The position numbers and the translations under genes were made by a program. The notes under the pieces are model-generated. The model was not told the origin of the DNA. It saw only the letters and a list, made by a program, of their open reading frames with translations, and searched no databases. From CAUVKI01 sp963552605 (GTDB lineage: Bacteria > Bacillota > Clostridia > Tissierellales > Peptoniphilaceae), in contig CAUVKI010000043.1 of NCBI GenBank assembly GCA_963552605.1, forward strand, positions 1 through 14,931: a DNA stretch of 14,931 bases, read 5' to 3'. This document shows, piece after piece, positions 6,686-14,066 of the stretch; the first letter of the stretch is position 1; each line of letters opens with the position of its first letter.

Positions 6686-9502
6686 TCATAAAATTCCTAT
6701 TTTTCTTAAAAAAGCTCCGGTGTGGGAAGCTTCACATCGGGAAATCTCTTCGGGAGTACCGTATGCCACCACTTCTCCTCCTCTTTCCCCTCCCTCGGGT
6801 CCCAAGTCAATTATATAATCGGAAACTTTTATCACATCTAAATTGTGTTCAATCACAACGACGGTATTTCCCCCCTCAACAAGGAGGTCAAGCACTTCAA
6901 TAAGTTTATGAATATCCGCCGTATGAAGTCCCGTTGTGGGTTCGTCCAAAATATAAACGGTGCGTCCGGTTGCTTTCTTTGAAAGCTCGGTTGCAAGTTT
7001 CACCCGCTGAGCCTCTCCTCCCGAAAGCTCCGTTGAAGGTTGTCCTATCTTAATATAGCCAAGCCCCACATCATTTATCGTCTTTAACTTTGAGTGTATT
7101 TTGGGAATTGCACTGAAGAAATTCAATCCCTCTTCAACCGTCATATTTAAAACCTCTGAAATATTTTTGCCCCGGTATTTAATTTCCAAGGTATCTCTAT
7201 TATATCTCGCACCTTTGCACACCTCGCACGGAACATAAACATCGGGAAGAAAGTGCATCTCAACCTTTTTGATTCCGTCCCCGCTGCACGCTTCGCAGCG
7301 TCCGCCTTTAACATTAAAACTGAACCTGCCTTTTTTATATCCTCTAAGTTTGGCCTCGTTTGTTTGAGAAAACAAATCCCTTATCAAATCAAAAAGTCCG
7401 GTATAAGTTGCAGGGTTTGAGCGAGGGGTTCTTCCTATGGGGCTTTGGTCGATATCTATGACCTTGTCCAGAGCTTCTATGCCGACAATTTTTTCCACCT
7501 TTCCGTGTTTTATCTTCGCACCGTTCAATTCACGAGCGAGATATTTATAGAGAATTTGGTTTATGAGAGAAGATTTTCCCGAACCCGACACTCCGGTTAT
7601 GCAGGTGAAAACTCCCAAGGGGATTTTTACATTCATTCCCTTGAGATTGTTTTCTTTGGGATTTATTATTTCGATAAAATTTTCAGGTTCTCTTCTCTTG
7701 TTCGGGATAGGGATAAATTTTTTTCCCGAAAGATATTGTCCCGTAATAGATTTTCTGCATTTCATAAGACTTCGGGGAGTGCCCGAGAAAACAACTTCCC
7801 CTCCGTTTACTCCTGCGGAAGGACCGATATCAACCACGAAATCCGCCGCACGGATTGTATCTTCATCGTGTTCAACCACAATTAAGGTGTTACCTATATC
7901 AGTAAGGTGTCTAAGTGCTTCCAGCAATTTGTCATTATCTCTCTGATGGAGTCCTATGCTCGGTTCGTCCAATACATAAAGGACTCCTGTAAGTCCTGAA
8001 CCTATTTGAGTGGCAAGTCTTATTCTTTGAGCTTCTCCTCCCGAGAGGGTTCCCGCCATTCTCGAAAGAGTGAGATACTCAAGTCCTACGGTCTTTAGAA
8101 AGTTCAATCTGTTTTTTATCTCAATTATGATTTGGTGGGCGATAATTTTTTCCGTATCGGTGAGTTCCAAATTTTCAAAAAAATCTATGATATCTTTTAC
8201 GGAAAGCTCCGTAAGCTCTATTATATTCAATCCTCCGACATATACCGACAAACTTGACGGTTTCAAACGCTTTCCGCTGCAATCGGGGCAGGGGATTTCC
8301 GACATATACTCTCTTGTTTTTTCTCTTGAGCTTTCGGAAATTGAAGTTTCGTATCTTTCTTCCGTTGACTTCAAAAGCCCTGAAAATTTTTTCCTGTGTG
8401 TTGAAATGCCGTCCTTAAAATAGCTCTGATAGGAAAATTCCACTTCCCAATCCGTTCCGTACAGTAAATCATTTATCAAATCGGGCGGTGCTTCTCTAAG
8501 CGGAGCATTGACGGAAAATCCATGGTGATTGAAAATGGCTTTAAGCATTTCGTGGTAATAGGTGTCCTCTTTGGATGAAGCATAGGGGGCTATTGCGCCT
8601 TCATTGAAACTTAATGAAGTATCGGGAATTATAAGGTCAGGGTCTGCTTGAATTTTAATTCCCAAACCGTTGCAAGTTTGACACATACCGAAAGGACTGT
8701 TAAAAGAAAAGCTTCTCGGCGTGGGCTCATCAAAAGAAATTCCGTCCTCGACGCAGGCGAAATGCTCGCTCATTAAAACCTCATTGCCGTCCGCAAGCAA
8801 AAGCACCGAACCCTCCGAAAGCTGCAAAGCCGTGTTTATGGAGTCAAAGAGCCTTTGCTCCTCCATTTCTTTCTTGACTATTATCCTATCTATTACTATT
8901 GATATATCGTGTTTTCTGTTCTTCTCAAGTGATATATCCTCGTCAAGTGTTTTAATCTCTCCGTCCACCATTACCCGCACAAATCCTTCTTTTTTGGCTT
9001 TTTTGAAGAAGGGCTTATGCTCTCCTTTCTTTCCTCTTATGACGGGGGAGAGGATTTGAAGTTTGGTTCCCTCCGAAAATTCCAAAATTCTATCAACCAT
9101 TTCTTCAATTGTCTGACTTTTTATGGGTTTTCCGCAAATCGGACAACGCACTTTCCCTATTCTTGCATAGAGCAGGCGAAAATAATCATATATTTCCGTA
9201 ACCGTTCCCACTGTGGAGCGAGGATTTTTGGAAGTTGTCTTTTGATCTATTGAAATTGCCGGAGATAACCCTTCAATAAATTCAACGTCGGGTTTGTCCA
9301 TCTGACCTAAAAATTGTCTTGCATAGGTCGATAAGCTCTCCACATATCTTCGCTGTCCTTCCGCATACAGGGTGTCAAATGCAAGACTTGACTTTCCCGA
9401 GCCGGAGAGACCCGTAAATACCACAAGCTTATCTCTTGGAATTTTAAGCGTAACATTTTTTAGGTTATTGACTTTTGCTCCCTTGATTATTATCTCTTTC
9501 AT
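6686..9502 (-). CDS. uvrA: Excinuclease ABC subunit UvrA
   Basis: A 938-residue DNA-damage sensor of nucleotide excision repair; UvrA dimers load UvrB at lesions. It has two ABC ATPase halves. Walker A motifs are GLSGSGKS (31-38) and GVSGSGKS (637-644); signatures LSGGE are at 486 and 826; Walker B segments are LDEPSIGL (511-518) and LDEPTTGLH (852-860). The second zinc module is intact, with C736/C739 and C759/C762. The first is altered: where the family usually has C-x2-C the sequence is FACVEDGIS (C250, D253), while its partner pair C274/C277 is kept. The ATG overlaps the uvrB stop codon by one base (TAATG), so the genes are probably translationally coupled and made in similar amounts. Full length matches the family and there is no sign of damage. 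Confidence 0.98.
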   Translation of the reverse strand: MKEIIIKGAKVNNLKNVTLKIPRDKLVVFTGLSGSGKSSLAFDTLYAEGQRRYVESLSTYARQFLGQMDKPDVEFIEGLSPAISIDQKTTSKNPRSTVGTVTEIYDYFRLLYARIGKVRCPICGKPIKSQTIEEMVDRILEFSEGTKLQILSPVIRGKKGEHKPFFKKAKKEGFVRVMVDGEIKTLDEDISLEKNRKHDISIVIDRIIVKKEMEEQRLFDSINTALQLSEGSVLLLADGNEVLMSEHFACVEDGISFDEPTPRSFSFNSPFGMCQTCNGLGIKIQADPDLIIPDTSLSFNEGAIAPYASSKEDTYYHEMLKAIFNHHGFSVNAPLREAPPDLINDLLYGTDWEVEFSYQSYFKDGISTHRKKFSGLLKSTEERYETSISESSREKTREYMSEIPCPDCSGKRLKPSSLSVYVGGLNIIELTELSVKDIIDFFENLELTDTEKIIAHQIIIEIKNRLNFLKTVGLEYLTLSRMAGTLSGGEAQRIRLATQIGSGLTGVLYVLDEPSIGLHQRDNDKLLEALRHLTDIGNTLIVVEHDEDTIRAADFVVDIGPSAGVNGGEVVFSGTPRSLMKCRKSITGQYLSGKKFIPIPNKRREPENFIEIINPKENNLKGMNVKIPLGVFTCITGVSGSGKSSLINQILYKYLARELNGAKIKHGKVEKIVGIEALDKVIDIDQSPIGRTPRSNPATYTGLFDLIRDLFSQTNEAKLRGYKKGRFSFNVKGGRCEACSGDGIKKVEMHFLPDVYVPCEVCKGARYNRDTLEIKYRGKNISEVLNMTVEEGLNFFSAIPKIHSKLKTINDVGLGYIKIGQPSTELSGGEAQRVKLATELSKKATGRTVYILDEPTTGLHTADIHKLIEVLDLLVEGGNTVVVIEHNLDVIKVSDYIIDLGPEGGERGGEVVAYGTPEEISRCEASHTGAFLRKIGIL

Positions 9503-11478
9503 TATCTTAAGTCCTTATTTAACTTTTTCTTTAATTCGGTGATTTCATCTCTAAGTTCCGCCGCTTTTTCAAAGTTGAGTTTTTCAGCCTCAATCATCAT
9601 TTGCTCCTTTAATCCCTTTATGATTTCTAAAATTTCTTCTCTATCGACAACACTCTCTCCAATCTTCCCAAAGCCCTCCAAAGTTTTTGTGGCTTCAATA
9701 ATTTCTCTTATATCCTTGTTTACGCTCCTTGGAGTAATGCCGTTTTTCCTATTGTAATCCTCCTGAATTTTTCTTCTTCTAAAGGTTATATCCAATGTGT
9801 TTTTCATTGAGTCGGTAATCTTATCTCCATAGAAAATCACCTTGCCGTGGATATTTCGTGCGGCTCTGCCGGCGGTTTGAATAAGAGAAGTTTCCGAGCG
9901 CAAAAACCCCTCCTTATCCGCATCAAGTATAGCCACTAAGGAAACTTCAGGCAAATCCAACCCCTCTCTTAGAAGATTTATCCCAACAAGCACATCGAAT
10001 TTTCCCTCCCTCAGACTTTTAAGAATTTTCATTCTCTCAATCGTTTCCACATCGGAGTGAAGATAGGCGACCTTTATCCCTATTTCTTTCAGATATTTTG
10101 TGAGATCCTCAGCCATACGCTTTGTCAGGGTGGTGATTAAAACCCTCTCCCCTCGCTCCGTTGTCTTTCTTATCTCCTCGGACAGATCGTCAATCTGATT
10201 TTCAGTCGGGCGCACAAAAATTTCAGGGTCTAAAAGTCCGGTGGGACGCACGATTTGTTCGACCGTATTTTGAGTGTGTGCTTTTTCATATTTGCTCGGA
10301 GTGGCGGAAGTATATACCACCTGATTTACAAGTTTTTCAAATTCATTAAATTTTAGGGGTCGATTGTCAAGCGCGCTTGGCAGTCTGAAACCGTATTCCA
10401 CCAAAGTAGTCTTTCTGGATTTGTCTCCCTCATACATTCCTCCGATTTGAGGCACCGTCACATGACTTTCATCTATAAAGAGCAAAAAATCTTTCGGAAA
10501 ATAATCTATGAGCGTGTAAGGGCGAGAACCCTCCTCTCTTCCCGAAAGATGTCTTGAATAATTTTCAATTCCTTGGCAAAACCCCATTTCGGAAAGCATT
10601 TCCAAATCATAGCGTGTTCTCTGCTCAATTCTCTGCGCTTCCAATAGCTTGTTATGATTTCTGAAATACTTAAGTCTTTCTTCCAGTTCTTCCTCAATGG
10701 TGATGATTGCGTGCTTCATTCGTTTTTCGGTTGTGGTAAAGTGGCTTGCGGGAAAAATCGACTGATGATCCCTCGTTCCCAACACTTCTCCCGTAATATG
10801 ATTTATTACGCAAATTCTTTCTATCTCATCTCCGAAAAATTCCAACCTTACAGTCTGCTCCATAGCTCCTGCGGGAAAAATTTCCAAGGTATCTCCCCGA
10901 ACCCTAAATGTTCCTCTGACAAAATTGACATCATTTCTTTCGTATTGAATGCTTATAAGCTCTCTGATAACTTCGTTGCGGCTCTTTTCCATTCCCACTC
11001 TCAAAGAGAGCATAAGGTCGATATAATCTTCGGGATCTCCCAAACCGTATATGCAGGATACTGAAGCGACTATGAGCACATCTCTTCTCTCAAACAGAGC
11101 CGCCGTAGCCGAATGGCGAAGCCTGTCTATCTCATCATTTATCTGCGCGTCTTTTTCTATATAGGTGTCGGAGCCGGGAACATATGCCTCCGGCTGGTAA
11201 TAGTCATAGTACGAAACAAAATACTCAACTATATTCTCAGGAAAAAAAACTTTAAATTCCGAAGCGAGTTGATACGCAAGAGTTTTATTATGAGCAATAA
11301 TCAGCGTGGGACGGTTTTGGTTCGCAATGATGTTTGCCATTGTAAAAGTTTTTCCCGAACCCGTAACTCCCAAAAGCACCTGATGTTTTTTATTTTCATT
11401 TAAACCTTTGCAGATTTCATCAATCGCTTTCGGCTGATCACCTGACGGAGTATAATCCGAATATAATTTGAAATTCAT
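9502..11478 (-). CDS. uvrB: Excinuclease ABC subunit UvrB
   Basis: A 658-residue helicase-like subunit that receives damaged DNA from UvrA and recruits the UvrC nuclease. Walker A is GVTGSGKT (37-44). The beta-hairpin that inserts into DNA includes 'YYDYYQPEAYVP' (90-101). The helicase motif II region reads DESH (336-339), motif III SAT (391-393) and motif VI QTAGRAARN (534-542). The C-terminal UVR domain (about 622-655, 'EKLNFEKAAELRDEI') is the UvrC contact. Length is standard. GGGAGG lies 6 bases before the ATG. It is the promoter-proximal gene of uvrB-uvrA; no uvrC is in the window. Confidence 0.98.
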   Translation of the reverse strand: MNFKLYSDYTPSGDQPKAIDEICKGLNENKKHQVLLGVTGSGKTFTMANIIANQNRPTLIIAHNKTLAYQLASEFKVFFPENIVEYFVSYYDYYQPEAYVPGSDTYIEKDAQINDEIDRLRHSATAALFERRDVLIVASVSCIYGLGDPEDYIDLMLSLRVGMEKSRNEVIRELISIQYERNDVNFVRGTFRVRGDTLEIFPAGAMEQTVRLEFFGDEIERICVINHITGEVLGTRDHQSIFPASHFTTTEKRMKHAIITIEEELEERLKYFRNHNKLLEAQRIEQRTRYDLEMLSEMGFCQGIENYSRHLSGREEGSRPYTLIDYFPKDFLLFIDESHVTVPQIGGMYEGDKSRKTTLVEYGFRLPSALDNRPLKFNEFEKLVNQVVYTSATPSKYEKAHTQNTVEQIVRPTGLLDPEIFVRPTENQIDDLSEEIRKTTERGERVLITTLTKRMAEDLTKYLKEIGIKVAYLHSDVETIERMKILKSLREGKFDVLVGINLLREGLDLPEVSLVAILDADKEGFLRSETSLIQTAGRAARNIHGKVIFYGDKITDSMKNTLDITFRRRKIQEDYNRKNGITPRSVNKDIREIIEATKTLEGFGKIGESVVDREEILEIIKGLKEQMMIEAEKLNFEKAAELRDEITELKKKLNKDLR

Positions 11479-11495
11479 AGCGTCCTCCCACGGGT

Positions 11496-11524
11496 ATTTT
11501 AGACAAATAAAAAAACCTTGTCAA
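11496..11524 (-). promoter_or_regulatory. Promoter of uvrB-uvrA
   Basis: On the minus strand a perfect TTGACA (11524-11519), a 17-base spacer and TAAAAT (11501-11496, five of six) lie just ahead of uvrB, giving a short leader. Two small dyads overlap it: GTCA-N5-TGAC (11520-11532) on the -35 box and GACAA-N11-TTGTC (11502-11522) across the spacer. I find no Gram-positive LexA box of the form GAAC-N4-GTTC nearby. Confidence 0.85.
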
Positions 11525-11550
11525 CAAATGACGGTAGACATTTTTCCCAC

Positions 11551-11577
11551 AAAAAAAACTCTCGATTTTTCGAGAGT
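11551..11577 (-). terminator. Terminator of the Rpn-like gene
   Basis: A perfect 8-bp stem, ACTCTCGA / TCGAGAGT, with a TTTT loop on the plus strand. On the minus strand the stem begins 4 bases after the stop codon and is followed by eight T residues. The plus strand has a T run too, so it is potentially bidirectional, and it shields the uvrBA promoter from upstream transcription. Confidence 0.9.
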
Positions 11578-11581
11578 CTTT

Positions 11582-12538
11582 TTAACACAAATCCTCCACC
11601 TCTTTCAATATAAGTCCTGTTGCTGCGGAGATATCCTCAAACGAAAGACCCAACTTGATTAAGTATTTTGCCGTTTCAACTGCACATTCTTTTCTTCCCT
11701 GCTTGCTTCCATATACGACACCCTCATCAAATCCTTCTTCTCTTCCCTCAATAAATGACTTTCTTGCCGCTTCCTCGGTCAACACCTTAAACATCGTTTC
11801 CATTTCTTTTATCCCTTTCTTTCTGCTCACCACTTTTTTGTAAATCTCTTCTATGGTATCAAAGGTATCAAAATCCATATCATAACTGTTTCTTATTATA
11901 TAGATCATATAGACTCTTATTGCAAAAAGCAGATCCTCCGCCCAAGCACCCCTGAAAGCCTTTGTAATCTTAAGAAAATTTTTTACTATGTTGCTTTCGT
12001 ACTCTACGCTTTCTCTTAAGACCTTTAAGAATATTTTTGTCGCATCTTCACTTAGTTTGATTTCATCAACCTTTGACAAATCCAAAAAGAAATAAGTGAA
12101 GTTAAGAAAAAATTTTTTTAAATAATCTTCCTCTTTCTTAAAGCCATACTCTGAAAAAAATTCCCCCGAGGGCTTCTCGTCGTTCTTCCCGTTATAGATT
12201 ATAACAGGAAGGATTGGGGTGAACCCTTTGACTCTTTCAAAATCTCTCTCAAAGATTTTTACAAAGTAATCTAAGATCGTTGAACCCAATTCTGAAGCCT
12301 TGACTCTTTCACGTTCAAAGTGAATATATATCAGAAATTCTATTCCTCCCAAGGGAACCCTAAAGAGTGCATCGTCTTTTCTCCACAAGTTCTTGGTGAT
12401 GAAATCCGTATCCTCACTTTCAATCTTATCGAAATCGATCAGATTGAAATACTTTTCGGGCAAAGCAACCTTGAGAACATCCATAAGCACTTCTTCTTTC
12501 TCCAGATTGTACCTGAAAAATTCCGTACTGTGCACCAA
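11582..12538 (-). CDS. Rpn family recombination-promoting nuclease / PD-(D/E)XK 'transposase'
   Basis: A 318-residue protein of the Rpn/YhgA-like group (Transposase_31 type). Known members cut DNA and promote RecA-independent recombination. The N-terminal part has 'STEFFRYNLEKEEVLMDVL', the element 'RKDDALFRV' (53-61, with an acidic pair), the strand 'EFLIYIHFERERV' (67-79) and 'LDYFVKI...TPILPVIIYNG' (89-116). The C-terminal tail 'SFIEGREEGFDEG' plus 'AKYLIKLGLSFEDISAATGL' is the group's typical EG-repeat and helix ending. The usual E-H-Q-S stretch at the active site reads E75-R-E77-R, so activity is uncertain. The start is non-ATG: AAAGGAG lies 5 bases before TTG (12538) and 8 before GTG (12535). 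The first ATG, codon 19, would remove the conserved FFRY start. An operon is unlikely, since it has its own terminator. Confidence 0.8.
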   Translation of the reverse strand: MVHSTEFFRYNLEKEEVLMDVLKVALPEKYFNLIDFDKIESEDTDFITKNLWRKDDALFRVPLGGIEFLIYIHFERERVKASELGSTILDYFVKIFERDFERVKGFTPILPVIIYNGKNDEKPSGEFFSEYGFKKEEDYLKKFFLNFTYFFLDLSKVDEIKLSEDATKIFLKVLRESVEYESNIVKNFLKITKAFRGAWAEDLLFAIRVYMIYIIRNSYDMDFDTFDTIEEIYKKVVSRKKGIKEMETMFKVLTEEAARKSFIEGREEGFDEGVVYGSKQGRKECAVETAKYLIKLGLSFEDISAATGLILKEVEDLC

Positions 12539-12560
12539 ACCATCTCCTTTCGTTTTTTAT

Positions 12561-12566
12561 AGTATA
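12561..12566 (-). promoter_or_regulatory. Candidate -10 box of the Rpn-like gene
   Basis: TATACT on the minus strand lies about 16 bases ahead of the AAAGGAG ribosome-binding site. No good -35 box is found at 16-18 bases; the best is TTTCAT. Confidence 0.35.
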
Positions 12567-12616
12567 CCTCATTTGATAAGACAATGAAATAAAAATTCAG
12601 ATCTGTTTGATTATGA

Positions 12617-12646
12617 GTTTGTCGTGGAGAAGCTTTCACGACAAAC
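12617..12646. repeat. Perfect 10-bp inverted repeat (hairpin) without a U-tract
   Basis: GTTTGTCGTG and CACGACAAAC form a perfect 10-bp stem around a 10-base loop that contains AAGCTT. Neither side is followed by a T run, so it is not a standard terminator. It lies about 80 bases upstream of the Rpn-like start. It could be an operator, an RNA hairpin or the end of an old mobile element. Confidence 0.6.
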
Positions 12647-12822
12647 GCACAAAAAATAATATAGTATTTTAATCTCACAAATCGAACAGATTAAAAAATA
12701 AAGTGTGGGAACTGCGTGGAAGGTTGATTCTAAATTCTAAGTTAATCAACTATGTAATTATTATGCCTGAATGTATCGTTTTATTATAAATGGGTTGTCT
12801 ATTGTGTTTTGCAACATCACAT

Positions 12823-12852
12823 AAAAAAAACGGGCAGAGATTTCTGTCCGTT
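12823..12852 (-). terminator. Terminator of the small membrane protein gene
   Basis: AACGGGCAGA and TCTGTCCGTT form a 10-bp stem with one G-U pair and a 4-base loop. On the minus strand it starts at the stop codon and runs into a stretch of eight T residues. The plus-strand side also has a T-rich tail, so it may be bidirectional. Confidence 0.85.
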
Positions 12853-13077
12853 TTATTTTTTATCAACCTCGCTAGGAACATTTCTGTCCACATACCTGTC
12901 CAAAATCCTGAAAAAGAGTACAACTGCCGTTATAATGAATGCAGTTTTGCAAATTGCCAAGACATCAAAACTCACACCAAACTTTCGGGTGAATATACTT
13001 GGGTCAAAAAACAAATATACAAGTGCAGCTATAACGACCGCCTCCAAAAGTAGGCAAAATTTCTCCTCATACTTCAT
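12853..13077 (-). CDS. Small two-helix membrane protein, unknown function
   Basis: A 74-residue protein with two hydrophobic helices (about 8-24 and 43-58) and a charged tail, 'RILDRYVDRNVPSEVDKK'. I do not recognise the family. It is probably real because AAGGAG lies 6 bases before the ATG and a good terminator starts right at the stop codon. A short upstream reading frame ends 10 bases before its ATG, with TAAGGAG joining that frame's stop codon to this ribosome-binding site, so the two were probably translationally coupled. By topology it could be a membrane anchor, a small toxin or a transporter accessory; nothing in the sequence decides this. Confidence 0.7.
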   Translation of the reverse strand: MKYEEKFCLLLEAVVIAALVYLFFDPSIFTRKFGVSFDVLAICKTAFIITAVVLFFRILDRYVDRNVPSEVDKK

Positions 13078-13087
13078 ATTTTTCTCC

Positions 13088-13246
13088 TTAGTATTTTTCC
13101 AATTGTTCTAACCTATCCATCGCCAACAGAAGCGGTTTTAGCTCCCTTTGAGATTTGTAGAGTGCTCTTGGGATTATTTTACTTGATTTTTCCGAGGAAA
13201 ACATCAAGAAGATATTAGTATATCTTAATATTTGGCTCTGAAAATT
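13088..13246 (-). pseudogene. Reading-frame remnant with YcxB-like ending
   Basis: The frame is open between stop codons for 52 codons; from the only ATG (13204) it gives 38 residues, 'MFSSEKSSKIIPRALYKS..' ending 'LEQLEKY'. The stretch 'YTNIFLMFSSEKSSKIIPRAL' resembles the C-terminal strand and helix of YcxB-like (PH-like) membrane proteins, which often end in '...IYLFxSxxxAxIIPKRAF'. That ending plus the lack of a ribosome-binding site before the ATG suggests the tail of a longer gene whose front part has been lost. Its stop codon is tightly coupled to the 74-residue membrane protein. The family call is from memory of a short motif and is weak. It could instead be a genuine 38-residue peptide gene. 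Confidence 0.4.
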
Positions 13247-13331
13247 TTAGTGACGAATAACAAGATATAATAGCGATTGCCATTTGGAATGATTTTTCGT
13301 GCATTTGTCGTAGTAAAATTCCGAAAAATAC

Positions 13332-13360
13332 TTGACACACATAATCTAAAACAGTAAAAT
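13332..13360 (+). promoter_or_regulatory. Promoter of the tetR-family gene
   Basis: Perfect TTGACA (13332-13337), a 17-base spacer and TAAAAT (13355-13360, five of six). Transcription should start near 13367, inside the GATAACTAAGTTATC palindrome. The first in-frame ATG (13359) overlaps the -10 box and so lies upstream of the transcript. Confidence 0.85.
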
Positions 13361-13375
13361 GATAACTAAGTTATC
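13361..13375 (+). promoter_or_regulatory. Palindromic operator on the tetR transcription start
   Basis: GATAACTAAGTTATC is a 15-bp dyad with perfect 7-bp arms around one central base. It starts directly after the -10 box and covers the predicted start of transcription, a usual place for a TetR-type repressor to block its own promoter. The core GATAACTAAGTTA recurs at 14067. Confidence 0.7.
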
Positions 13376-13391
13376 GAAATGGGGTGAAAAA

Positions 13392-14030
13392 TTGAACCAT
13401 AAAAAAGAGGCAGATTTGAGTGGGTATGAGCTTACACATAAAAAAATTTTAGACAGTGGTAAAGCAAATTTTTTAAACGATGGGTATGAACGGGCTAATT
13501 TAAGAAAAATTTGTAAAGATGCAGGTGTTACAACCGGTGCATTTTATCGCCATTTTGAAGATAAGGAAGATTTATTTGTCTCATTGGTACAGCCTTTGGC
13601 TGATGAGATATTAAGTTTTTATTCAAAATTTGAAAAAGAATCTTTTGAAAGTTTAGATAAAGATCGTGCGAGCAGGTTGGCTGAAATTAATGTTTATGGT
13701 TCGATTGAGTCAGCTTTATATATGTTTCAAAAAAAAGAATTATTTGAATTGTTGATATATAAAGCATATGGAACTAAATACGATAACTTTATCGAAAAAT
13801 TAGTGAGTTTAGAAGATCAAAATAGAAAGAAAACGATGCAAATCGTATCTGAAAAAAAAGGAGAGCATATAGAAATTCCTGAAGAAGCAATACATCTCCT
13901 TGATCATGCCTATATAAATGCTTTGTGTGAAATAATAATTCATTCTAAAACAGAGACCGAAGTTAAGATTAATTCAAAAATAGTTGCGGAGTTTTTTAAC
14001 TACGGGTGGGAAAATTTGAGAGGGTTTTGA
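13392..14030 (+). CDS. TetR/AcrR family transcriptional regulator
   Basis: A 212-residue repressor when started at the TTG (13392). The N-terminal helix-turn-helix spans about residues 15-60: 'GYERANLRKICKDAGVTTGAFYRHFEDKEDLF' region, where 'AGVTTGAFYRHFEDKEDL' is the classic recognition helix and the YxHFxxKE/DxL ending. The helical remainder (about 65-212) would bind ligand and dimerise; its ligand cannot be told. TTG is chosen because GGGGTGA lies 5 bases upstream. The ATG at 13359 has no ribosome-binding site and lies in the promoter. A TTG start would also keep repressor levels low. The gene looks more AT-rich than the genes to its left and is on the opposite strand, which hints at transfer. 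By position it should control itself and the efflux genes that follow. Confidence 0.92.
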   Translation: MNHKKEADLSGYELTHKKILDSGKANFLNDGYERANLRKICKDAGVTTGAFYRHFEDKEDLFVSLVQPLADEILSFYSKFEKESFESLDKDRASRLAEINVYGSIESALYMFQKKELFELLIYKAYGTKYDNFIEKLVSLEDQNRKKTMQIVSEKKGEHIEIPEEAIHLLDHAYINALCEIIIHSKTETEVKINSKIVAEFFNYGWENLRGF

Positions 14031-14060
14031 AAGAAGGGGAATTTTCCCTATTTTTTTCAA
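14027..14060 (+). terminator. Weak terminator or attenuator after tetR
   Basis: An outer pair TTGAAA / TTTCAA brackets an inner AGGG...CCCT hairpin, followed by a run of seven T residues. The inner stem is only 4-5 bp, so read-through into the next genes is likely. Confidence 0.4.
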
Positions 14061-14066
14061 GCGTAA

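Larger units (their letters stand above)
12539..12852. other. 314-bp gene-free stretch between the Rpn-like gene and the small membrane protein
   Basis: No protein with a believable start is seen. It contains the Rpn-like gene's ribosome-binding site and -10 box, a strong hairpin (12617-12646), a weaker inverted repeat GTTGATT...AATCAAC (12723-12750) and, at the right end, the terminator of the next gene. Imperfect inverted arms GATCTGTTTGA (12600) and TCGAACAGATT (12682) bracket the strong hairpin. The area is AT-rich and could be a remnant of transferred DNA. Confidence 0.5.

Noticed and set aside
12439..12678. Minus-strand 79-residue reading frame across the Rpn-like start
   Set aside because: It overlaps the Rpn-like gene in another frame, has no domain or ribosome-binding site at its start, and uses the Rpn-like gene's own AAAGGAG as coding sequence.
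12723..12750. Inverted repeat GTTGATT...AATCAAC as a terminator
   Set aside because: The stem is AT-rich and weak and no T run follows on either strand.
12790..13111. Plus-strand reading frames opposite the small membrane protein
   Set aside because: They run through the terminator hairpin and have no ribosome-binding site; the minus-strand gene has a good ribosome-binding site and terminator.
13359..13391. Upstream ATG start of the tetR-family gene
   Set aside because: It overlaps the -10 box, lacks a ribosome-binding site and encodes residues from the operator; the TTG at 13392 is better supported.
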